From: Phlebiopsis flavidoalba
Lineage: Eukaryota > Basidiomycota > Agaricomycetes > Polyporales > Phanerochaetaceae
DNA: 64,000 bases
Reading direction: 5' to 3'
NCBI GenBank assembly: GCA_035772785.1
Contig: JAOCPU010000009.1
Coordinates: 620,001 to 684,000 of the forward strand
Positions 12,866-23,151 of the stretch are shown here, one piece after another. Each line of letters begins with the position of its first letter. Positions within the stretch are counted from its first letter, which is position 1. The translations under genes were made by a program, and so were the position numbers. Under the pieces are notes generated by a model, which did not search any database, was not told the DNA's origin, and saw nothing but the letters and a program-made list of their open reading frames with translations.

Positions 12866-13262
12866 GCGTTGGAGACCGGCTGTACCAACTCTCCCTTGAT
12901 GCCGTATACACATCTAATACCATATCGCAGTCTGTCGCTCTCTCTCGTCCCTCTCTTTATCGTTTCTATTTTCTGCTCGTGGGGGACTATGACCTGTGCC
13001 TGGAAAATCTGTCCACTTTTTGCTGCTACGCCCTTCATGCTCCCCGATGATCCTCCCCTAGCTTCCGTGCATACACATATCCGCCTGCAATAATGCGCCG
13101 CAGATCTATCTGTCTTTCCCTCCTGGATCATACCGCCTACAGTTGTCACATGTTCTGTATAACTACCTGCTTGTTGCTCACGGACAGCGACGGACGCATC
13201 GCACTGTGCTTTAGCCGTCTCAACAAACCAGAGATAGCATTGCGATAATGAGAGCGAGATAT
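12866..13262. other. Convergent 3' intergenic region
   Basis: The region lies between the stop of the membrane protein gene and the LAS1 stop. It contains pyrimidine-rich sequence. A long minus-strand frame crosses it but runs out of the LAS1 3' end and is not a gene of its own. Confidence 0.4.
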
Positions 13263-15090
13263 TTAACCGACATGAACGCCGATGGGGCTTGGCATTTCCC
13301 ACCCGTTCCCTCGGTGAGACAACTCGCCATTTCCCTGAGGGAGCTCTGTGTATTTTGCTGTGTCGGTAGACACTTCCATGTCCAGGTTGGTCGCCGCGAG
13401 ACCATGATTGCGTTGTCGTGGCGGCCGAAGAGGCTAGTGCATCCAATCGCTGAGACATTGTCTGCATGTCGTTGTCGGACCAACTCTGAAGCGAGGCGGT
13501 CATTAGCACTGTCGTAGCCGGCGCAGCACGCGATACATACGGAGCCAGAAGTACCACCAGATGCAGAAAGGAGAAGGGATGCTGTCTCGTGGAGAGCAGG
13601 ATATCTCTTGCAGAGCGCGTCCAAGAGGTATTGCGCGCTGTAGGAAGGAAATTTTCAGTCAGATGACGCGTGACGTTCCTCTAATGTATGCACGTACGCT
13701 TTTTAGGTCGGCAGTCTGAGGGACAGTTGGACCCAGGCCCAATAATAAGAGTGACGGCCGCTTCCTCCACTTCAGCTGTTCCAAGTTTCCTGATCTTGGT
13801 CGACAGAGCTTGTATCAAAGCAGTTTATCAGCCAGAAGGCCCAACTGGCGATACACATATCGTAGGATAGGTCACGCTTGCGATCGGCTAGAGTCAAGTG
13901 AGATGACTTCATCTTCTGCGGGACTTGTCGTGGGTTCCGAATCGCTCAATAGACTTGATAATAATTCGTGAGATGAGGATGTGCTGGAGGCTGGGATGGA
14001 GAGCCTTTAAGTGGGTAAGAAGCGGTGACCATATCGCTAAGACACTGGCGGATGGCTGGAAGGGTTGCTCGAGATTGCTCGCTTCCTACAGAGAGCATCG
14101 TGAACAAACGTCAAGATTAATTCACACGGAGTTGGAAGAAGACCCACTTTTTGGATAACGGAACTATGCCCGCCTTTTTCGAGCAAGGGCTCGCGATAGC
14201 TTGTCGAGAGCCCAACGCTCCCTGCTATCCTCCACTCCGGCGCCATCAACCTCTGAGGCATCCAACTCTAATGTAGCAGCGGAGACATCTGCAGCAACCT
14301 TGGGCCTCGGCTACCCAACGCTCGATGTCGCGTAGTCACCTGCGTTATCTCGGCTTTATACTGAGAGCGCAATGAAGCATCCCTTGTCGTTGTTTTTAAG
14401 AAGAGACTTGTATTGGTAATGAAAGGCGTGAGCGTCTCAAAGGTTGCCTTTGAATCTTTGGTGGTGCAGACGGGTTCAGAGCAGGGATAAAGTAGTTTGT
14501 GTAGCAGCCATGTCATCGCCTGTCGTCATCATTTTTATCAGCCACTGTGCAACACGACGCCGTTCGCAAAGATAGAAAGTGCACGAGGAAAAGCACGAAC
14601 CTCCTTAGCCGCTTCTCGAAGAGGCTCAAGACTCGGAAGGTCTTCATGCGTTTGCGGCGTGGCGTAATTCTACAAGCCACGCAGGAAGCCCAAGCTGAGC
14701 GGCAATGCTCCGCTATAGAACGCGCGTGTATGCTCCTAACTGCAGTGGATCCACAAGACCGTTGACCAGCCTTATCAATGCAGACGCGTATGCCTGTCTA
14801 TGCAGCAAGGATGATGAAGGCCCGACCCGTGAGTTGTCTTGAACAATGACGGTGAGAAGAGCAAGGGTTGACTCCAATGCATGCGGTAGAGTGGTTGATG
14901 GCTTTCCATGCTGACATCATGTTCTCTTCATTAGAGTATGACAAGGTAGCGCATGAATATCACAATACCCGATTCAAAGCCAGACCCTTGGCTTCCAGGT
15001 CGTTTTTCCATCGCTGTAGATACCATGAACAACATCTTGGTCTAGTTCAGCGACCGAGGGGACCAAGGGACTCTGCGAGGGAAGCCTCAT
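13263..15090 (-). CDS. LAS1: LAS1-like pre-rRNA processing protein
   Basis: LAS1 is the HEPN endonuclease that, with the kinase Grc3, cuts ITS2 during 60S ribosome maturation in the nucleolus. It is hidden by frameshifts. At the start, MRLP, VAELDQ, and DLEAKGLALNR can be read in alternating frames; after an intron come AWKAIN, HALESTLALL, LVDPLQLGAY, AAQLGLPAWLVELRH and, by eye, ATHE-like residues of the HEPN motif, then QYKAEITQV, WALDKLSRAL, a LLDALCKRYPAL block and the family's C-terminal signature seen as GWEMPSPIGV. The stop is at 13263-13265. At least five one-base insertions occur in the first 110 bases alone (for example CCC for CC), which argues for sequence error because the gene is essential. 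Exon ends are approximate. Converges on the membrane protein gene at 10696-12865. Confidence 0.7.
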
Positions 15091-15301
15091 TGATGGTGCT
15101 AGATTATCAACAAGGAGTTCGCTCGTTTTTTTTCAGCTCTTACCAGGCTGTCAGGAACGATATCTCGCCCACCGTTCGTGTGGCGTTCTTGAACACTGTC
15201 CAAACTTGAGAGGCGCCGGAAAACTGCGAGAGGCCACAGAAGGAGCTCTGAGATTCGAACATCTTAGATCTGGATTGACCGCCTGATGCGCCCTGATGAG
15301 C

Positions 15302-15775
15302 ACATGTGAGCGTCGGGTTCACAGCGAGTTGTAGAACATAAGACCGCTTCTCCGGCATTTGAGCCTTTTGATATTTGTTTACATTCGGAGCGGTGCGGAG
15401 CCGTGCACCATATTGGATCACGATAAATCTGGGAGCTTCGACGCCTCCCAAGCTGACCAGTACTACCGCCTTATGCCTAGGGGGGGTCCACACCTCATGC
15501 CTACTGAGAACTGATCCTTGGCTGAAGGGCAACAGCGTGCTCTTTGATGCTGGCTTCGAGAACAGAGCTGGTTGCTGGTCTGTTGGTGTGCCGCAATGCA
15601 GCGCCTGGCGCCGTGTGCGGCCGGGGGGCGCAGAGTTCGCGAATTGTCGATATCACCGCCTGCTCCGAGGACAAACAAATATCAAAAGCCTCAAATTTCG
15701 GCGTTCGCGAAAGCGGTCTTATGTTCTACAACTCGCTGTAACGCCGTGTCCTCACTTCTACACCGCGGATAGGAG
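15302..15775. repeat. Foldback repeat with about 90-base inverted arms
   Basis: The plus strand at 15302-15390 and the reverse complement of 15668-15775 share long identical blocks: cagcgagttgtagaacataa followed by gaccgctt, and after a short divergent stretch ttttgatatttgttt. The spacer is about 280 bases without a recognised gene. Arms this long suggest a MITE or foldback element; target duplications could not be defined. Confidence 0.7.
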
Positions 15776-16579
15776 AAGTTCAGTAAAATCCACAACTTTT
15801 GTCAAAATATGCCCTAATCATTCCCACACCCACGACAGTATGACTTTTTATGATAAACTACGTCAGTTCGTGTTGGAAGATCTCTCATCTGGGAACGCTC
15901 TAAAGTTGCGACTAAGCCTGTTGCGTTTGTTGAACACTACTAATAGGTACCTCTAAGCTTCATAAGAGCTTAGTTTTCCTAGCTGTGATCAGCACCCACA
16001 GTATTTAAAGGGGCTTATGCGGGGCCCCCTTTCCACTCTTCAGCATCGACCTTCGACTTGCGCCATCGACTTCATCCGTGACCAACGTAGAGGACCCGCG
16101 AGTGAGCTGCGCATCAAGACCATGTCGTCAAGTCCAGTAACTTATATTAATGAGAAGTTAACGCAGTAAAAACGTGGCTCTCCGGAAGAGAAAGTGTGCC
16201 TTACGATGATAAATTACGAATTGTGGTCCCACAAAGACCGAATAACCACACACCCAGGAGGCGCGCCACCATGTCGGCTGAGGCGATAATGATGCGTCTT
16301 GGAACCACATACAGAAAAGGTCGAGAAGGGACTTCGTTACCTTGCGAGAACGCCACAGTACTGGCGGATGATGCGCAGCTTAAGACGCAGCTGGGGCACA
16401 TGCGACTAGTGGTATGCTATATTCTGCGCAGACGCCACATAAATCATTACACTGATAACATCTAGCGACCTGCACTGAAAAGACATCAGCTGATTCCACT
16501 ATGCTCCATAGGGAATAAATGCTCACCAACAATGACAACATCCCGTGGACACCTCGCTCATGCTCTACCGCCCAAATGC
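15776..16579 (+). other. Possible small transcription unit
   Basis: A TATA-like tatttaaa at 16002-16009 precedes a pyrimidine-containing leader and an ATG at 16122 in a good context (gaccatgtcg). The frame stops after 15 codons; a neighbouring frame from about 16150 reads on protein-like (VPYDDKLRIVVPQRP) to 16465. No family was recognised. It may be a small gene with a one-base error, or nothing. Confidence 0.2.
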
Positions 16580-16587
16580 ATATAATA
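16580..16587 (+). promoter_or_regulatory. TATA box of metallothionein gene
   Basis: The sequence atataata lies 84 bases before the metallothionein start codon, a suitable spacing for a TATA element plus a 50-60 base leader. Confidence 0.55.
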
Positions 16588-16670
16588 GAGAGACCTTGAC
16601 AAGGTTGACTCGAAACCTTCAGCCCACAATAATTTTGCAGACCCCATCGACTTCGACGTATCCTGTCAAT

Positions 16671-16885
16671 ATGTTCACGGTCAGAACGCTTTTGTCTTCG
16701 GCCATGAAAGCCTTTGTGCTTACGAGATCACGACTTCTAGAACACCGTCCCTGTTAATCAGCACTGCGGCAACAGCAACTGCAGCTGTGCGCAGAAGTGA
16801 GTATTATTTCCTCCTCAATGACGAACCGTTTTCTGAGACAGTTCCTTGTAGCTGCCAATGCAAGCCCGGGGAGTGTAAATGCTAA
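16671..16885 (+). CDS. Small copper-type metallothionein
   Basis: Three tiny exons, 16671-16679, 16741-16796 and 16852-16885, with normal introns (gtcaga..ttctag and gtgagt..ttgtag), give a 32-residue protein. The cysteine pattern is C-x4-C-x-C-x3-C-x-C-x4-C-x-C, seven cysteines in all, with CGNSNCSCAQ in exon 2 and CQCKPGECKC at the end. Seven-cysteine proteins of this spacing are fungal metallothioneins that bind Cu(I) and detoxify metals; the CKPGECKC end is typical of basidiomycete members. There are no aromatic residues after the Phe at position 2. A TATA box stands upstream, as expected for a strongly inducible gene. The three-residue first exon is the least certain part; starting at the in-frame second exon alone would leave no Met. 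Confidence 0.75.
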
Positions 16886-17207
16886 GCACGTCGTCTGAAT
16901 GGCGTTGAGGCGTTGACCACCCTCAATCCTTGAAGCGGTTTATGGCAGAGTAATTCAGCATCATCGCGTACCATTGCTATCTGTCCGACTCTGTCCTGAG
17001 GCGTGTCCAGGCTCATATAGTCCGAATACATATCGCGTTTCTTGCTCGGGACGACATCTGGTGAGAGACAATCGGATGAGATATTCAAGGCGTGCGACTT
17101 CAATCATCCGACCTCACTTTGACCTCATGGTATCGGTGCGCCGGGGGCCGACTGGTGGTCAACAATGCAAGCCTTTCATGTACACAAATCTTGTGGCCAA
17201 AATGACC
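16886..17207. other. Intergenic
   Basis: No gene seen between the metallothionein stop and the next TATA box. Confidence 0.4.
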
Positions 17208-17215
17208 TATAAAAG
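17208..17215 (+). promoter_or_regulatory. TATA box of hypothetical gene
   Basis: A consensus tataaaag lies 69 bases before the ATG at 17277 and is followed by a C/A-rich leader without other ATGs. Confidence 0.65.
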
Positions 17216-17276
17216 AGCCTTAGCCTTCTCTTCCACTTCAACCCAACTCTCACACACTCACCACACACCAACCTCC

Positions 17277-17814
17277 ATGTTCGCTCCGCCGTCTCACATC
17301 GAAACCTTCCACTCGCGCGAGTCTCTGTTTGGGCCTTACGCACACGGCACATTTGTCGTAAAGAATTTACTCGACGACTTCCCTCCGTCCTGTGTGTACA
17401 TTGGCGTCGTGAAGGACCCGAAAGCCCGGGCCACCGGGGGTCCGCAATTGGATTGTGTTCTGGCACATCGGCGACCCGGACGAAGGAAATCTACGCGTTT
17501 TGGAGGTTCGGTGGAACGTCATGGGACGTGGATTGGTCATGGTGATCGACAAGAAACCGATGGACGAGCTACCCCGAAATTTGGTCACTTTCTGCGTCGG
17601 CCACCTAAACAGCCAGGAGCTGAAACACCTCGACAAGTCGAATCCGATTGTCGTATCACGACCTATGTCAAGCGTATGGGTGATGGAGGTCTTTCGGCCT
17701 GCAATTAGGGATGGTCTGCTTGAGGAGAGAGACGTGGAGGAGGGTGTCATGAGTAGCGTTGGCTGTCAACTGGTAGAGTTACTGCCCACGATCACTGGTG
17801 CGCATCTTGTATAG
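17277..17814 (+). CDS. Hypothetical 178-residue protein
   Basis: Single-exon gene. The first part (MFAPPSHIETFHSRESLFG, AHGTFVVKNLLDDFPPSCV) and the second part (NWIVFWHIGDPDEGNLRVLE, LPRNLVTFCVGHLNSQEL, VGCQLVELLPTITG) are in different frames. They join smoothly if the G run at 17436-17440 is one base shorter. The result would be about 178 residues, soluble, with no signal peptide or membrane segment, and alternating hydrophobic stretches suggesting beta strands. I do not recognise the family; similar orphan proteins of this size occur in Agaricomycetes. The consensus TATA box supports real expression. Confidence 0.6.
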
Positions 17815-18465
17815 TTTACTGTATTATTAGTTTTGGCTTTGTGGTGGGTACTGAGAGCGTTGACGTACCCTGTGCAAACACCTGACGTTGCCGACAATTG
17901 TAGTTCTATTGCTCATCGAAGTCACAAAATTAATAACACCTGAGTCGATGTTTGCACTCTTCAATATGACCGTCGTTCCTTCCACTCACAATGTCGACCT
18001 CAACGACTGATTCGGAAGTGTGGTGAGTATGGCAAAATCGTTTTAATTGACTGTGAGGTATGACAGATATCGAGTAGTGGGGATGTACGAGCCGCATAGT
18101 CAAGCACTTCCCACTCCAGTCTCCCAATGCAGGGAAAAGACGGATGCAGAGCTGGGAAGCGCTCCGGCTTAATTGAGCTCTTCACAAGTTCATCTTCCCC
18201 TGCCAGCTAAATACCCCCGCCCCGTCGAAAGGATGGACAAGAGTTGCTTCGGTACAAGACCGACGCTGTGGTGAGGGTGCAAAATCAAGGAGAAAATCGT
18301 CCAAAATCGTCCGATTAAAGAGGGCGGCGTCTGCCGATCGGGTTTGATGGACGTTGCCGGGTTGCCGGAGAATCGTTGGTGCCATAGATGCATGAGACCG
18401 ACCATGACGTGCTTGAGTAGAGACATCTATAAGACCCCCACACGGTTGGGCGATGGACTGGATGA
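17815..18465. other. Intergenic
   Basis: The region lies between the hypothetical gene and the dienelactone hydrolase promoter. No credible gene seen on either strand. Confidence 0.4.
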
Positions 18466-18473
18466 TATAAAGG
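18466..18473 (+). promoter_or_regulatory. TATA box of dienelactone hydrolase gene
   Basis: The sequence tataaagg lies 65 bases before the start codon at 18531. Confidence 0.6.
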
Positions 18474-18530
18474 CTAGGAACCATGTTGACACGCCTTCGT
18501 GCTGTCCTTCACCACTTCAACCGTGCCACC

Positions 18531-19694
18531 ATGTCCACCGCAACCCACAACACTAACAAGGCTTGCTGCACTATCCCGCCAGTCAAGTCTGATTTATAAA
18601 CCGAAGGGTACCTACAAGCCTTATGCTGGCTTCGATAAGGTATATGCCACCATGATCCGCAGACCACATCTCAAACTCATTGCCTCAGGTCTACGTGACA
18701 GGGCCCGAGAAGCCGGGAAAGCTTGCTCTCGTCTGCGTGTTTGATATCTTCGGGTGAGGAGCGTCCTCGCCATAGATCAACAATTCACCATATACCGACG
18801 CGAATTATTATTCCAGCTTCAAGCCCCAAACACAGCAGGGCGCTGACATTCTCGCCGATAACTTGAAGGCACGGTTCTCATGCCTGACTTCTTTGAGGGC
18901 GACAAGCCCTGGCCGCTCGACAGGTTCCCGCCCGAGACGGACGAGGACAAGAAGAAGTTTTCAGGAGTGGTTCGGCGGATTTGCGAACCCAGCAAATCAC
19001 ATACCCAAATTTATTCAAGGTTGCTCAGGCCGTAAAGGAGGAGAGGGGTCCGCCGAATTTGTCTTAGGGTACGGCTACTGCTGGGGTGGCAAGGTCTGCA
19101 TTAAACGCAGGAAACCAATCGGGGACACCTTTCGACGCCGTATCTATCGTGCATCCCGCGTAAGCCTTCACGATACGCTCTATCAATGATCTGACTTCTG
19201 ATACGCTCTTGTAGTATGCTCTCCGCCGACGATGCTGCAAAGCTTGAGATTCCGCTTTGCGTGCTACATCAGCAATGACGAGCTGTAGATGAGGTGAGTA
19301 ATTTTTGCACTGTATTATCATTTGTCTTACCCGGCTCCCCCAGTTTCGACAAGATCAAAGAGGCACTTGCGAAGAAAACCCTTGCCGATAAGAACGATTT
19401 TTTCAAGCACTTTGACTCGTGAGTTGTCTAGCCCATATACATTATAAACGTACTAACCTTCTTATGTCTAAGGTTCCACGGATGGGCTGCGGCTCGTGCG
19501 AACCTCGATGACGCCGACAATAAGGCAAAGTCAGTCTTCCTTCCTCTCCGTTCTTGGCCCCTCTGCTGAGCGTGCTCTGCATAGGTTTTGAGGAGCTCTA
19601 CTGTGATATCTCAAGTTCGTTCAGAAGACAAGTGGTTTGGCATGAGTGCTTCACTTCAAGGCCACACGAGTCATCTGCTTGCAAGAGTCCGTAG
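18531..19694 (+). CDS. Dienelactone hydrolase family protein (frameshifted)
   Basis: Alpha/beta hydrolase of the DLH/AIM2-like group, which hydrolyses lactone or ester bonds. Seen in order: MSTATHNTNKACCTIPPVKS, GTYKPY, VYVTGPE-like segment, GFKPQTQQGADILADNL, MPDFFEGDKPWPLDRFPP, FQEWFGGFANPANHI, the nucleophile elbow GYCWGGK with the catalytic Cys, LSADDAAKLEIPLCV, KIKEALAKKTLADKNDFF and FHGWAAARA with the catalytic His region, then FEELY. Five or six introns. At least six single-base shifts occur (TTT for TT at 18593-18595; a missing base near 18871; TTTT near 18957; GG near 19020; others near 19060 and 19255). That is many for about 750 coding bases, so a decaying gene is possible as well as read error. 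The end is approximate. Confidence 0.7.
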
Positions 19695-20065
19695 ATAAAA
19701 TTAAATGTATATTAGGATTGAAGTCCCTTCTGACACGAACCAGCCACGCCTCGATTTGGGTGGGTGAGAGCACTTCTACTCAAATAGTACGATTAGCGAA
19801 CACTGCCTGGAGATAAATAATTTTTCATCTGTGTACCGCGACTTCACCGGCTGCAAACGGCTACAGCGGGAAAAGCGGTCGTATCCGGCGCTATCCTCGC
19901 GAGCTTGGCGGGAGATCACGTGTCTCATTGAGACGCGGGGAACGCGTCGCGTGGAAAACTGAAATTGACATCTCACGTTGATCATCCCTATCCTTTCTAA
20001 TCTTGGAGGTGTGCTTTTGCTTAGACTGTGACCATCGCACGAGGAAGATACATGTCCGCAAAAGC
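19695..20065. other. Intergenic before helicase copy C
   Basis: No gene seen. It must contain the promoter of helicase copy C. Confidence 0.4.
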
Positions 20066-22810
20066 ATGCCAAAATCTACCAAAAAGAAATACTACGCCGT
20101 GAGGCGCGGTCGAGAGGGTCCAAAAATCTACGAGACGTGGGACGAGGTGAGGCCGTATGTCACGCTGTAATATTGTTCATATCATGAGTATATTATACAG
20201 ACAAAACTTAACGTCAGATAATCATACACAGGACGATGGCATACGCTAGTCTGTTCATAATGTTTTCAGATCACTCGCTTTCCGGGAGCCGTGCACAAGA
20301 GCTTTCTATCGCGCGCCGAAGCTGATGCATGGCTCGCTCTGGGTTGGCCCTTGCGAGTATAACACTTTGTACGTGAAGTGGATCTCTTATGTACTACGCC
20401 AGATACCTCCCCCATCGCTACCTGCGGATTTCGCGGCTCAACGCACAAGCGGTCGGGGCTTTGATAGTAAGTGGATCCCAGTGTTCGTTCATCCCGCACA
20501 ACGAGGTTCAATCGTATTAGCAGGCAGAGATTCTCGGCATCACCAAGCGCAGCCGGATCCATCCCCCACAATCATTGGGCCCCCGGAGGCCTCAGTCAAC
20601 TTATCTCCTGAGCAGCAGCAAGTCTTCATAAGTAAAAGCTGGTCAAAGCGTTTTTTTTCTTCACAGGATCAGCGGGCACAGGAAAGTCCGTTTTGCTACG
20701 AGAAATCATCCAATGGCTTCAAGAAAACGGCAAAACGCCATGCGGTCACCGCTTCCACAGGAATTGCCTCTGTGAATATCGGAGGATGCACTCTGCATTC
20801 GTGGGCCGGTGTTGGTCTTGGGCAAGAAAAAGCTAAGGATTTAGTGGGAAAGATTCTTGGGCAGAGTAAGCTCGAGAAACGAAAGGCGGTAGAGCGTCGA
20901 GCAGGCGCGCAAAATTTAACCTTCAGATGACGAACTTAGACGTTAGGCGACATCCAGAAAGGAGCGAAGACGAAGGCCTTAGAAAGATGGCATTCCTGTC
21001 AGTGTCTCATCATAGACGAAAGTAGGGCCGAGCCCTAAGTATTACCCACATACGCGCTGTCCAATTCTCAACCCTGCGACAGTTTCGATGATAGATGGGC
21101 TATTCTTCGATAATGCTGGTGCGTGACTCTTATAATACAAGCTCAGGATTCAATCAGCTAAGCTTTGCGATATTAGGAGTTCATCGCGCGGAGACTGAGG
21201 AGTAATGACCCCGCCCATTTGGAGGCATCCAAGTGAGTCAAAGCTAGACGCCAAACACTTATTACCCATCCTCGAAGCTCGTCATCTCAGGAGATTTCCT
21301 ACAACTACCACCTGTGAATGGACAGGGAGCTTACTAAGGGTCCCGACATTGAAACCATCTCTTCCAACAGTCTTTGCGTTCCAAGCAAAATCCTGGAACG
21401 GGTGTGTCGGTAAACGATCGCGCTGAAGAAAGTCTTCCGCCAGAAAGACCCTGGTAATGTTTTCGCAGCGTGCTCTCCTCATGCTGATGGATATCCAATC
21501 CCGTTCCCGAAGGTTTTGTCGAAATGCTGAACGCCAGATGCAGCGCACTCTGTCAACCTAGGCAACCTAGGAAGCCACTTCAACAACTGTGCGAGCGTTT
21601 AGGGGACTCTCTCGACGAATGTTGAGTACACGGATGGCATAGAGCCAACGGAGTTGTGGGTCTTGCCTTTTCTCACTGCTGTAGTCCCCCTAAATCGACG
21701 ATTGTCAGGTACTGTACTCGTGACGAAGTCAGTCTCGCAAATACGAAGAGACTGAACCGACCCCTCCAGAACTCCTTCAGCTTCGAACTCACTTCACACC
21801 TTTTTTTCTGCCCGTGACTCTCCCGGGTGGAATTCAAATGGTTACAAAATTGATCACGTTAGAATGAAGAAACTTCTGGAAAGACTTGTGGGCACAAAAA
21901 GATGTTGCTCTGAAGGTAAGGTATATAGCTCAGAGAAATCATCCGTCTTGACTGTACTTACTCGATGCACCCAAGGTAGATGCACAAGTGATGTTGATCA
22001 AGGTAGATGTGTTCTTATTTCCGAGAAGCGAAAATGACAATTTGGTAGAATCTCGTGCAAGGATCTTTGGTCAACGGCACCATCGGGAAGGTGGTGGCCT
22101 TCATGACTACCATGGACGCGACAAGGCGTGGTTTCAGAATTGGACTCACGGAAGGAATGGAAAAGCACCAATCTTTCATGCACAAGAAAGGGCCTCAGAA
22201 GCATGTCGACGGTCAGAGTGTACCTGAGGAGATATTGCGCGGCGCTACTCTTTGGCCCTTGGTCAAATTCATCCCTTCGGGGGCGGAGGTTCTCTGCGTT
22301 CCTACCATCTTCGAAGTCACAAACGCGGAAGGTACGATGGAAGCACGAAGGGAGCAGGTAATGTTCACAAAGATAGAGCGTTATTCACCACTCACGATAT
22401 GTGTTTGAAGGTGCCCGCTGATATTGGCGTGGGCTTTAAGCATATCCACAAAAGCCAGGGACAAACCCTTGAAAGGGTACGCGTCGATTTACGCAGAGCA
22501 TTTGAGAGGGGACAAGGTATCGATATGCTCATTTCAATGTCTGATATCGGGCAGCTAACCTGCTTGGGCTGAAGCCTACGTTGCTCTATCTCGTGCAACC
22601 AGCATGGGCCACTCTAGAAGTGGTGAATTTTGACCCCGTCAGGGAAAGTACGTTTGAAGTCTACATGACCCGTTCACTGCTGCACACGTTAGAGACAGAG
22701 TGGGCGCACATCCTGACGTACTCGAGTGGATGCGTGCTAACACCGGTCTACATGTACCAGCGCCGAATGCTGAGGAGCCGAGCTTTCAGTATTGGTCTCA
22801 GGATAGATAG
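20066..22810 (+). CDS. Pif1-like helicase with N-terminal RNase H1-type domain, copy C (frameshifted)
   Basis: The first exon gives [20 protein letters not shown] and, after an intron, [19 protein letters not shown]: the RNase H1/viroplasmin hybrid-binding fold. The Pif1 core follows: Walker A region around 20655-20700 (TGSAGTGKS after correcting a T run of eight at 20651-20658), [24 protein letters not shown], Walker [49 protein letters not shown], a [18 protein letters not shown] block, [37 protein letters not shown] and [13 protein letters not shown]. The stop is at 22808-22810. Frames break at 20651-20658, 20732-20735, near 21340, and 22606-22608. Architecture matches copy B on the other strand 12 kb away, so B and C are paralogues from dispersed duplication. 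Confidence 0.8.
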
Positions 22811-23151
22811 TCCGGGATCGTGGTCCTACATACCCCTGTATCCGAGATGCTCACTGGATGGCTCCGTATGGTATACAGTCTACTTTGAACCGATTCGAGA
22901 CACTCTTTGAAGAGCCTTTCACACTAGCGTGCATTTTGGATGAAGCTCGTGTGAAGGGCGGTAGTGTCCGCATGTCTCCATTGAGGCTCACAATGTCCAA
23001 AGCTTCAGCACTGTACTTGCCTTTATCCTCCATTCCAAGACTCACTTAATGTATAGTTGGCAGACCTACTATCTAAAATTGATGGATTCTGTTTTGCATT
23101 CAGCCCGAGCACGGGTAAACGAATGAGCTGCGGGATACAGCGGAGATCAAG
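22811..23151. other. Convergent intergenic region
   Basis: Lies between the helicase copy C stop and the 3' end of TPR copy 1 on the opposite strand. Nothing recognised. Confidence 0.4.

Noticed and set aside
12862..13557. A 231-residue minus-strand open frame
   Set aside because: Only its first part overlaps LAS1 3' coding sequence; the rest runs into the convergent intergenic region.
1774..22810. Pif1-like helicases as parts of Helitrons
   Set aside because: No HUH replication-initiator domain, no CTRR end hairpin and no TC..CTRR borders were seen; two of the copies carry a cellular-type N-terminal domain and introns.
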